This document shows positions 46,108 through 54,633 of a stretch of DNA of 64,000 nt, one piece after another. The stretch comes from Nitrospira sp. KM1 (GTDB lineage Bacteria > Nitrospirota > Nitrospiria > Nitrospirales > Nitrospiraceae): assembly GCF_011405515.1 (NCBI RefSeq), contig NZ_AP022671.1, forward strand, positions 1,860,001 to 1,924,000. Direction: 5' to 3'. The notes beneath the pieces were generated by a model. The model searched no databases. It was not told the DNA's origin and saw only the letters and a list, made by a program, of their open reading frames with translations. Position numbers and translations under genes: made by a program. Position 1 is the stretch's first letter. Each line of letters begins with the position of its first letter.

Positions 46108-46345
46108 ACGCTTGAGAGAATGTGAAGGATTCGGCGGAGTCGGACACAGTAACGGTTTCGGGCTGGCGTGTCAATTGGTCGATTGTGCCCGTAATTGTGC
46201 CCATTTCTTTCGAAAAGCACCCGGACAACCGGCTCGCGGCAGCTTTCAAGTCAGCCTCATTGACGATATTGTACCTGGTCAAATACGGTCCTGTTTCAGC
46301 TTCACCTATTAGCAGGAGAGACAGTGATGAGATATGCCAATCCAT
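46106..46345 (-). pseudogene. C-terminal relic of an integrase in island B
   Basis: The frame reads TRYNIVNEADLKAAASRL and later EMGTITGTIDQLTRQ. These resemble the tails of phage tyrosine integrases after the catalytic Tyr. The stop codon lies at the first bases of tRNA-Lys (46106). The upstream catalytic domain is missing. It suggests a second integrase whose end met the same tRNA from the other side. Confidence 0.5.
46115..46157 (-). promoter_or_regulatory. Promoter candidate for tRNA-Lys
   Basis: On the minus strand, TTGACA is followed after 17 bases by TACTGT, about 36 bases before the tRNA 5' end. The -35 is perfect, the -10 is weak. It lies in the coding region of the integrase relic, so the tRNA would be expressed from island DNA. 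Confidence 0.4.
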
Positions 46346-46937
46346 TTACTGTTACCGGCTTCTCCCTCATCCCTACTTTTTGGTCTCATGGGGTTATACA
46401 AGACTCAACAATGGTGACCATCAAACAATTTGGTTATCGGTGAGTGTGCTGCCAGCTATACCACTGTTCTTTTGGATCATCGAATCGTTTGGTAAATCCT
46501 CATCCTGAAAATTTCATGGCCGTAGCATTGCCGCGAACAATGCTCTATTGTTCCTCCAATCGAATCGCTTCCCCCAGCGACGATATGCAAATGGCAATTT
46601 TTGAGACCTACCTCTATTGCATTCAAACTAATCCCGAGTATGCTTCACCACTCCAACCAGCAGCCGTGGAAACAGAGCGCATGTTGAACTTCATTGACCA
46701 ACTAGGAGTTGTCGTTGGAATGCGCATGAGGGAAACCTGCGAAGCGGCGCTTAACGTATATGCCCCTCATTCCAGAGCAACGCATCGTTTATCATGGTGA
46801 TCCTGCCGAAGGGGTTGGAATATTTGCTACGGAGTGAGAAGCAACGACGCGTCGGCACCCCGCAAGGTGCGTTGTGCACTATTCTCGATTCGGCTGGAAG
46901 TTCGCGGGTATGAGGCGCATCGCTTCGACGACCAACC
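46346..46937. other. Left part of island B, no firm gene
   Basis: Several plus-strand frames exist. One (46516-46800) has a plausible composition but no ribosome site. Another reads a hydrophobic stretch (LPAIPLFFWIIESFG) near 46450-46500. I see no recognisable family and suspect decayed DNA. Confidence 0.35.
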
Positions 46938-48104
46938 GTGAATACGCATGATCTCCAATGCTCGGGTCTTTCCGCGCCGCCTCGCACGGCCTTGACTCAC
47001 GTGCTCACGCTCGTGCGGCGCCAAGAGACTGTAAGCAGGTCGTACATCGCTGAAGCCCTCCAACGCACTGGATCCCAAATCGCCGCATACGGCGCGGCCA
47101 TGGAGTGCATCCAAGCGCACGCTCGCGTGGTGATTCACTTCCATCCCGACCGGGTCGGCATTAAATCCATCCCGGTGGTTTCGGCACTCCTGAAGGAAGG
47201 CGTATACCGCAACCAGTTCGAGACCGGCCTGTCGACTGGAAGCCTTTCTGCATTCCCAGGCGGGGCTCGCGACTCGTGGGAACGCGTGCTGTTCGGGGAC
47301 GCTTATCACGGGAGGGGCGTCAGCCACTCGGAACGCCCCAAATACGGAGCCCTGGAGCTGGTTCGCTACGCCGACGGCCCGATTCCGCGGTTCGGATCGT
47401 GCTATTTCGTGATGAGGCCCGCCGTATCGAGACGTACGTCGTTCACATTCACCGGGAGCGAAGATCTGCGTGCAACGGAGCGGATCGGGGTGATAGGTGA
47501 GATGGACAACGTCATGGCGGCGCTATTTGAAGAGATCGAAGCCGGCGGGATGGCGTCTCCGCCGTGGCCTCCGTTTCGCGCACCCACGCTCGGCCTTTCC
47601 AACTTAACTGTCCCAAAGCTGCTGGACGTTTTGAAAGACCTCGCGAGTCCGAGGACCGACACAATACGTCTGCCAACTGGCCGCGTGCTCGACACCCAGA
47701 TCGAAGCGCAAGTACACGGGCCAATCGACCTGCAGGAGGACATCGAATTGCTGGTTGCAGACCCCGCATTTGCGCCCACGCATACCGGGAAGACTCTGCA
47801 TGAGCTCGCCTTGCGATACGGATTTCCTCTGCGCTGGCATCGCGGTTTCCGTCTAGCGGTCGGCGAGGTGCCCGCCGATTTCCGAGGACCGGCGATGCCG
47901 CGCCTCGCGGGGCGAATTGCCGGCGGGAATGGAATGATAGATGCGGCAGTGATCGGAGCCGCCGAAGCATCGCTGCATGATCGGCCTGAGCTCTGGCGCG
48001 ATTGGGGAACCCGTGAAGAACTACTTCAGCACCTCAAGCAGCTTTGGCATGTGCTCGTACACTATGGTGCGCCGGCCCACCACACTATGGAAGGTCCTCG
48101 ATGA
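46938..48104 (+). CDS. DUF3626-family protein
   Basis: The 388-residue protein has the DUF3626 pattern: VVIHFHPDRVGIKSIPVV, GVYRNQFETGLSTGSL, SERPKYGALEL, RFGSCYFVMRP, and a late LHELALRYGFPLRWHRGF. The domain is uncharacterised; its conserved Arg, Thr-Gly and Glu positions are suggestive of an ADP-ribosyltransferase-like fold, which is my speculation. The GTG at 46938 lacks a good ribosome site, so the start is uncertain. It is much more GC-rich than island A. Confidence 0.7.
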   Translation: MNTHDLQCSGLSAPPRTALTHVLTLVRRQETVSRSYIAEALQRTGSQIAAYGAAMECIQAHARVVIHFHPDRVGIKSIPVVSALLKEGVYRNQFETGLSTGSLSAFPGGARDSWERVLFGDAYHGRGVSHSERPKYGALELVRYADGPIPRFGSCYFVMRPAVSRRTSFTFTGSEDLRATERIGVIGEMDNVMAALFEEIEAGGMASPPWPPFRAPTLGLSNLTVPKLLDVLKDLASPRTDTIRLPTGRVLDTQIEAQVHGPIDLQEDIELLVADPAFAPTHTGKTLHELALRYGFPLRWHRGFRLAVGEVPADFRGPAMPRLAGRIAGGNGMIDAAVIGAAEASLHDRPELWRDWGTREELLQHLKQLWHVLVHYGAPAHHTMEGPR

Positions 48105-48149
48105 CAACAGATGCGCCGGTTACGCCGCCAGGCTCATGGTTTCCACCTG

Positions 48150-48316
48150 ACGCAACCACCTGATCAGCTGGTCAGAGACGGCTGGTGCCGGTGGTATCGG
48201 ACGTATGCGCCGGACGATCCATTACTAGAAATTTAGAGACGAATGCGCGGACGGCAAAGTTGGGACTGTGGCGCGATGCAACTCCAATTCAATCCCTGGA
48301 AGCTCAGGAAGAATAA
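48150..48316 (+). pseudogene. C-terminal relic of a thermonuclease-like (SNase) protein
   Basis: One frame gives LVRDGWCRWYRTYAPDDPLLE and a second, after a shift near 48230, gives LETNARTAKLGLWRDATPI. Together they match the end of SNase-family proteins (the W-x-W-Y-R and A-k-x-G-L-W motifs). The N-terminal half with the active-site Arg and Glu is missing. Confidence 0.55.
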
Positions 48317-48419
48317 ACGAGGGAAGGCACCCGAATGGTTAGCTTTGGAAAGCGCCGGATGTTGAAGTGATGCCTACTCAATAGGCGTGAGGAGGATGAA
48401 GGGCTTTAAGTGCGCTACG

Positions 48420-48692
48420 CTATTTTGCCTTGTGTGCCCATCTCCTTTTTGCAACCTTTGTAACATTCAATGGCTTCTCCTTCGCTGCACGCTTCTTCGC
48501 TTTCGCCTTGTCCGTCTTAAACCCTCTTGATCGCTCTAGAACAGCAGGGTTCTTTTTAGGCTTCGAGTCGTCTGCGACTAGTGGAAGGGGTGGAAGTGGC
48601 TTACCCGGGAGAAGAGGATTAGGGAGTGGATCGACGGTGGTCTTGAGAATCTCAACCGGGGTGACGTATGTAGATTTTGTATTTTTAGCCAT
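48420..48692 (-). CDS. Small very basic protein
   Basis: The 90-residue protein is rich in Lys, Pro and Ala (KAKAKKRAAKEKPLNVTKVAKRR near the end) and has no cysteine. AGGGTG precedes the ATG at 48692. Such basic proteins often bind nucleic acids. No family recognised. Confidence 0.5.
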   Translation of the reverse strand: MAKNTKSTYVTPVEILKTTVDPLPNPLLPGKPLPPLPLVADDSKPKKNPAVLERSRGFKTDKAKAKKRAAKEKPLNVTKVAKRRWAHKAK

Positions 48693-48744
48693 ACGGTCAC
48701 CCTACATGACTCCTGACGCATGAGCAATAAGCCAATAACGCCCC

Positions 48745-49035
48745 AAAGCGGTGCGACTCTAGGTTCGTAGTAATCGAGTCGTTCGTGAGAGCGTTGAGTA
48801 CGGCTTGGACTCTACTCGGTGCATTCCCTTCTGATCGATTATTCACCAACACATAGGTGCCGTTCTTGTGCGATCGCTTTCTTAATGACCTGCACGGTTT
48901 GCTCTCACATCTCTGGGAGCGGCTGCATCAGCTTGTCCTAGGGCTGATAGTCCTTCACCGCATCGTGGTACTTCCTGTTGCGAGAGGTCATGAGCCGGAA
49001 CAGGACAAAGGGAGCTGGAAAGGCGGCTCCTAGTT
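48745..49035 (-). pseudogene. Relic of a DUF72-family protein
   Basis: Frames joined across two stop codons and one frameshift read GAAFPAPFVLFRLMTSRNRKY, YDAVKDYQP-DKLMQPLPEM (with stop), VQVIKKAIAQE and finally TYVLVNNRSEGNAPSRVQAV. These fit the second half of DUF72 (YecE-like) proteins. The N-terminal half is not seen. Confidence 0.5.
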
Positions 49036-49100
49036 TCTCATGAGATGCCAAAACGGATCAGAGAGGAAATGGTCATTACTTCACTTCTTCACTCAACGAA

Positions 49101-49541
49101 CTATGATCCTCTCACCATGTGCGGCTGACTGGTAAATGGTAAGGCAATCTGCTGAGAGATGGATGGGTTGGCGAGGCCACGCCCTTTCTCGTGCAAAGCC
49201 ACGAGTTCATCCATGGCCTTCGTCGAGGTGGCCCGCTCTTGGGCCGTGATGACCTCGAACCAGGTGAGGGCTTCCTTTCGGAACCGATGGCGGTCGTCGC
49301 CCGAATCAGGACACACCACCGTCCTCACCTCGCGGACCACCTCATCCACGATTCGCCCACGATGCACGCGGGCCTTCCGGTGCATTGGCTTGGTCTGAAG
49401 ATGCCGATCCCAGTGCACGGTGAACCAAAATTCCTCACCGCTGGCGACTTCGCGGACAGTGCCCGTGGCCCCAGGCTGTTTCCAACCGAGCGTGGTGAGG
49501 AGGCGGACGAAAACACCGTTTTTAACGTCCTCTCGGTTCAT
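49101..49541 (-). CDS. Hypothetical protein of island B
   Basis: The 146-residue protein has an SH3-like start (GVFVRLLTTLGWKQPGATGTV, FWFTVHWDRHLQ) and a helical C-terminal half (ALTWFEVITAQERATSTKAMDEL). GGAG precedes the ATG at 49541, and the start overlaps the stop of the 58-codon frame upstream (ATGA). No family recognised. Confidence 0.6.
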   Translation of the reverse strand: MNREDVKNGVFVRLLTTLGWKQPGATGTVREVASGEEFWFTVHWDRHLQTKPMHRKARVHRGRIVDEVVREVRTVVCPDSGDDRHRFRKEALTWFEVITAQERATSTKAMDELVALHEKGRGLANPSISQQIALPFTSQPHMVRGS

Positions 49542-49714
49542 CGGGGGCTCCGACTGGCCAAGAGATCAATCTTACAGCAACAGGGTCTCCGTGTGGGAAA
49601 GCGCGGTTCAACAGTCATCTTGACGACGCGGTGCTCACTACCATGTTTGTCGTTTGGCCGTACGTCAAGGGCGTCGCTGAGTGGGACTTCGGTCGTTTTT
49701 GTCGTGTATGTCAT
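49538..49714 (-). CDS. 58-residue protein with a triple-cysteine motif
   Basis: The frame starts MTYTTKTTEVPLSDALDVRP and ends with PTRRPCCCKIDLLAS. Its stop overlaps the ATG of the next gene as ATGA, which supports co-translation. An AGAGG lies just upstream of the ATG, at tight spacing. No family recognised. Confidence 0.4.
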   Translation of the reverse strand: MTYTTKTTEVPLSDALDVRPNDKHGSEHRVVKMTVEPRFPTRRPCCCKIDLLASRSPR

Positions 49715-49950
49715 CGCCTCTGGTGAGCGAGCGGACTGGGTCCCATCGTCGCGGCGGGGCTCCCATTCGAGGAATTCATGAAAAGAGCAGGCCCCGGGGG
49801 ATCAAGGAGCCGTTCTCCTACCTTCTTTCGTATAATTCGTTTAATTCGTAAGGCGACCACAGCCAGACTCTGAGGTAAGCCCGGGTGTCCTCGCGTGGAG
49901 TGTCCTCTTTTGGAGAAATTGGGGGAGAGAAAGACCTGGGGGGATGCGGG
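49715..49950. other. Gap in island B without a gene
   Basis: No frame with a ribosome site or recognisable protein. It separates the 58-residue protein from the broken lipoprotein gene. Confidence 0.35.
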
Positions 49951-50604
49951 CTAGCAGTTGATGATGAGGATTTGCCAACTATGATCGAGGTGCCAGTCGA
50001 TGGGTGGGGGCTGCCAGGGTACGCCATTGATGAGCATAGGCGGGGAGATGAGCCGGTAAGGTTTTGGGCTTTCGATGGGGATGGTGAACATCAAGTCATA
50101 CCCATAGGCCCTATCGAATGTCTCTGGTCCTTTGGTTTGATTATAAGTGACTTGGTATTGATACGTGCCCCCTTCAAGCGTTAAGGGATCGGCAAGTGGT
50201 AGCTCCGATCTTTGCACTTCCCCGGTTGGGGGCCCTATCTTCCAATGGCCAACCAGCTTGATAGGCTGAGGAGTGAGCTCACGGCCATCAGATAGGATTT
50301 TTTATTTGTCGAGCGCGAGGGTCACCACATGATCATTCGGTATCGAAAAATACAATCTCAATGAAGGATTCTGATGGTCGTCCAAATAGGAGAAGTATGA
50401 GAGCGTGGAATCGCCGACATAACTAACGGCAATTTGTTCATGGGTAAGCTCTATGGCATCCCGAGGTCCCTCAGTTCCTCGACACCCGCGCCGCTCAACC
50501 TTTACTCCCAGAATTTCCGGTTCGTAGTAGGTGTACTTGACTGGAATACAGCCAGAGACGGACCAGAGAAGGGCAAGAATCAGTATCAGGCTACGCGGTA
50601 TCAA
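49951..50604 (-). pseudogene. Lipoprotein gene split by an in-frame stop codon
   Basis: The frame from a TTG at 50604 has a signal and lipobox (LWSVSGCIPVKY), runs to VVTLALDK, meets TAA at 50302-50304, and continues in the same frame with KILSDGRELTPQPIKLVGHWKIG to the end at 49951. The two halves (100 and about 117 residues) read as one protein of about 218 residues. The stop could be a C-to-T change in a Gln codon. A truncated 100-residue lipoprotein may still be made. No good ribosome site at the TTG. Confidence 0.6.
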
Positions 50605-50960
50605 GACGAGGAAACTATGCCATGGATCATGTCTTGCTGCGAGGGAAATGGGAAACGCTGCCGCCCCACCGCCACAGCATGGCCCTTGCGCGAATCCTTG
50701 GCCGACTCACGGCGCTGTTTCGTAAACAATCTCGTCGGGGAATACCGAAGGGTGGGTACGGGGGTAGGCGGATCAGAATCGAGCTGTGTGGGCGTGAGGG
50801 GCATCTATGACGGGTGGTGATACCTATTCGGACCTTTGGGACACCCAAACCGGTCATGCTCACCATGCCCTGAACTTCCTCCCCCCATGTCTAGCCACTT
50901 GAACGCGCGGGTGTTCATTTCATAGGCTAGGGACTGTTTCCATATTTGCGAGGTCTCTTG
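50605..50960. other. Gap in island B without a gene
   Basis: About 355 bases between divergent genes. Frames on both strands are mutually overlapping and lack ribosome sites or familiar protein patterns. Confidence 0.35.
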
Positions 50961-51575
50961 ATGACAATAAAGTCGCATTGGGAAGAACGGTACCAGGACG
51001 CTCCTTCGGAATTGAGCTGGTACCAAACCAGGCCGCTGATATCCTTAGAGTTGATTCGTGAGACGGGAGTAGCTCCCCATACAGCGCAGATCATTGATGT
51101 TGGAGGTGGGGCATCGAGCCTTGCAGATGGACTCCTTGCAGACGGCTATCTCCACCTTACAGTGCTCGATGTATCCCGGGCAGCGTTAGACCATGCACGT
51201 GAAAGACTTGGCGCGCGGGCGAACGCTGTCACCTGGATCGAAGCTGATATGACCACCGTCACGCTGCCGCAAGAGACGTACGACGTCTGGCATGACCGGG
51301 CCGCGTTTCATTTTCTCACTGAATCTGAACAACGCCGTCGCTATGTGGAGGCGGTACGACACGCCCTACGGCCCGGTGGGCATGTGATTATCGCGACCTT
51401 TGCGCTCGATGGACCAACGCGATGCAGCGGCCTCGAAGTCATGAGGCATAGTTCAATGACCCTGGGAACGGAATTGGGAGCTCGTTTTGAGCTGATGCGC
51501 ACAGTTCAAGAACTCCACCGAACGCCAGGCGGTCGAGAACAGGCCTTCCAGTATTCTCTATTCAAGAAACACTGA
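50961..51575 (+). CDS. Class I SAM-dependent methyltransferase
   Basis: The 204-residue enzyme starts at the ATG at 50961, with GAGG upstream. It has SHWEERYQDAPSELSWYQ at the start, the SAM motif IIDVGGGASSLADGLL, an acidic residue in TVLDVSRAAL, and motif IV around VWHDRAAFHFLTE. The whole is close to small tellurite/thiopurine-type methyltransferases of unknown substrate. It appears intact. Confidence 0.85.
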   Translation: MTIKSHWEERYQDAPSELSWYQTRPLISLELIRETGVAPHTAQIIDVGGGASSLADGLLADGYLHLTVLDVSRAALDHARERLGARANAVTWIEADMTTVTLPQETYDVWHDRAAFHFLTESEQRRRYVEAVRHALRPGGHVIIATFALDGPTRCSGLEVMRHSSMTLGTELGARFELMRTVQELHRTPGGREQAFQYSLFKKH

Positions 51576-51696
51576 CTCCCGGTTAGAGAAGCATCTACCC
51601 GGGGGCTTCTTTTGGAATTTCATCTCCAAGAATTTTCCCCTCACATGCCGAGGATCCGGACGGTCTAGGAATGTGAACATGGAAAGGCCGGGGGGG

Positions 51697-51966
51697 TCAT
51701 GGTGCTGGACCGACGGACAGAGTTGTCGCACGACAATCGCCGGATGTCGGACAATCTTCAAGGACTGCAACTGCGGGGCGCGTGTCACGATCGACGAGAA
51801 CAATGTAGCGGCCACCAATCACGAAGAATTCGACAACGAGAATGGCCAGAGCGATCCAGAAGAGAGTGAAGAGCTTGCCGTCATAGCGACCAACGTATCC
51901 CCGGAAACCTCCTCCCTGCTCATCGACCAAGCCCAACCGGATGGGACTCTTTGCCTGTGAAGCCAT
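51697..51966 (-). CDS. Small single-span membrane protein
   Basis: The 89-residue protein has a charged N-terminus (RLGLVDEQGGGFRGYVGRY), one membrane helix (LFTLFWIALAILVVEFFVIGG), and a cysteine-containing tail (DCPTSGDCRA). GGAGGG precedes the ATG at 51966. No family recognised. Confidence 0.6.
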   Translation of the reverse strand: MASQAKSPIRLGLVDEQGGGFRGYVGRYDGKLFTLFWIALAILVVEFFVIGGRYIVLVDRDTRPAVAVLEDCPTSGDCRATTLSVGPAP

Positions 51967-52480
51967 GGATGTTTCCCTCCAGATTTGATAGTGAGGGAAA
52001 CTCCGTGCAAGGGAAATACCACTTCCCTTCTATGTCTCACCGCTCGCGTTTCCTGCGCCTTACATGGTTAATGAGATCGCCTTGAGAGACGCTATGTCTT
52101 TATGAGGGCAGATTGTCTACCTAGAGTGGTGACCGTAGATGTCTCTGGCTAGCGCTGGGAGTCCTCAGAAGGCCGCCCCGCCGCCGCCTTGATGCCGGGG
52201 AGTCTTTCCGCTGTGCCCAAATTGTGCCCGAACATGCGCCCACCGTACTGCATGTCCTACCGACTCCCCCACACTGCTCCAAACAAACCAAAAGCCAGGC
52301 AACTCATTGAGCGGCCTAGCCTTTCTCTCATTCCTCTTGTCTGTCTTATCGTTCCGCTCTGTCCCTGATTCTCTCCCCTTTTACCTTAAAAGGGCGATGC
52401 TCTACCGTCTGAGCTAGCGGCTCACCGGATTGAAGGTGAGAATCTTATCATCCAAGATCGATGCGTGCCTAGTGAGGAAT
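51967..52480. other. Right end of island B with integrase-tail remnant
   Basis: At 52148-52255 on the minus strand a frame reads MFGHNLGTAERLPGIKAAAG, resembling the tails of some integrases, but this is weak. At 52384-52425 the 5' part of tRNA-Lys occurs (separate entry). Otherwise no gene. Confidence 0.35.
52384..52425. repeat. Attachment-site repeat: 5' part of tRNA-Lys (right end of island B)
   Basis: These 42 bases are identical to 46068-46109, i.e. the acceptor 5' strand, D arm and anticodon arm. The two att repeats share a 12-base core CCTTAAAAGGGC at the anticodon arm (46068-46079). This marks the right boundary of island B, about 55 bases from the end of purA. Confidence 0.85.
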
Positions 52481-53869
<1,389 letters not shown>

Positions 53870-54005
53870 CTAATATTTGTCAAGGACCAGACCTGTCTTC
53901 TAATGCGGCCTCGACTGACTGACGACTGATTGCGAGAGTGCGCTCGTTCGGAAATTTCCGGCCCGGACAGAGGTCAGATGACCCCGAGGTGTGCGATCCA
54001 ATTTC

Positions 54006-54035
54006 TTGACTGCCCAACAGACATAGTGTTAGCAT
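54006..54035 (+). promoter_or_regulatory. Promoter for tRNA-Ala
   Basis: TTGACT (54006) and TAGCAT (54030) are 18 bases apart and about 45 bases before the tRNA 5' end. Confidence 0.55.
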
Positions 54036-54081
54036 AACCGCGTTTTCACAAGGTTTTGTGGTGCTCAGGGGTTTTCCGGGT

Positions 54082-54157
54082 GGGGCTGTGGCGCAGCTGG
54101 GAGCGCGCGTGAATGGCATTCACGAGGTCGCGGGTTCAATCCCCGCCAGCTCCACCA
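54082..54157 (+). tRNA. tRNA-Ala (anticodon GGC)
   Basis: Full cloverleaf with acceptor GGGGCTG/CAGCTCC (one G-T pair), anticodon loop ATGGCAT, T arm with TTCAATC and encoded CCA. 76 bases including CCA. Confidence 0.93.
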
Positions 54158-54633
54158 AAATTATTGAAACCGCGACCGGGGGTTTCGAAGGGGGTGTGCC
54201 CCCTTCGTGGGGAGCGTGCGAGGGGGCAGGCCCCCTCAGCAAGAGTCGGCGAGAGACGCTTGGCTCGAACCGACGAGGGAGCGTGGTTCAATCCCCGCCA
54301 GCTCTACCAAACCAACCTTCGGTTGAGCCGGTCGCTCATTTGAGTAGTTTCGTAATTGATGCGACCGGATAGAATCTTCGACCCACGGTTGTTACTTGCT
54401 CGTGCCGCCGCGTTCGATCAAATCGCGTCGGATAGGTACGTTGCCTCAAGTGAGCTTAAATCTTCACTTGCTCATACCGTCGGCTCTTTTGAGTTACACG
54501 AGGCTCTTCGATCCACAGTGGTGACATCTAATCGATGATTGTTTCCTGCTCCATGCGCCTTCCGCCGGCTCTTCCATAGCAGCGGCCTCGCTCGCTGCCG
54601 CCATTTCACCATTCACACGAATCGAGCACCAGT
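54158..54633. other. tRNA-Ala 3' duplicate and GC-rich hairpins
   Basis: CGAAGGGGG-TGTG-CCCCCTTCG and GAGGGGGC-AG-GCCCCCTC are two strong hairpins at about 54187-54235. At 54284-54309 the last part of the tRNA-Ala (GGTTCAATCCCCGCCAGCT then CTACCA) is repeated with one change. Beyond 54310 no gene is visible up to the ABC-F start. Confidence 0.55.
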
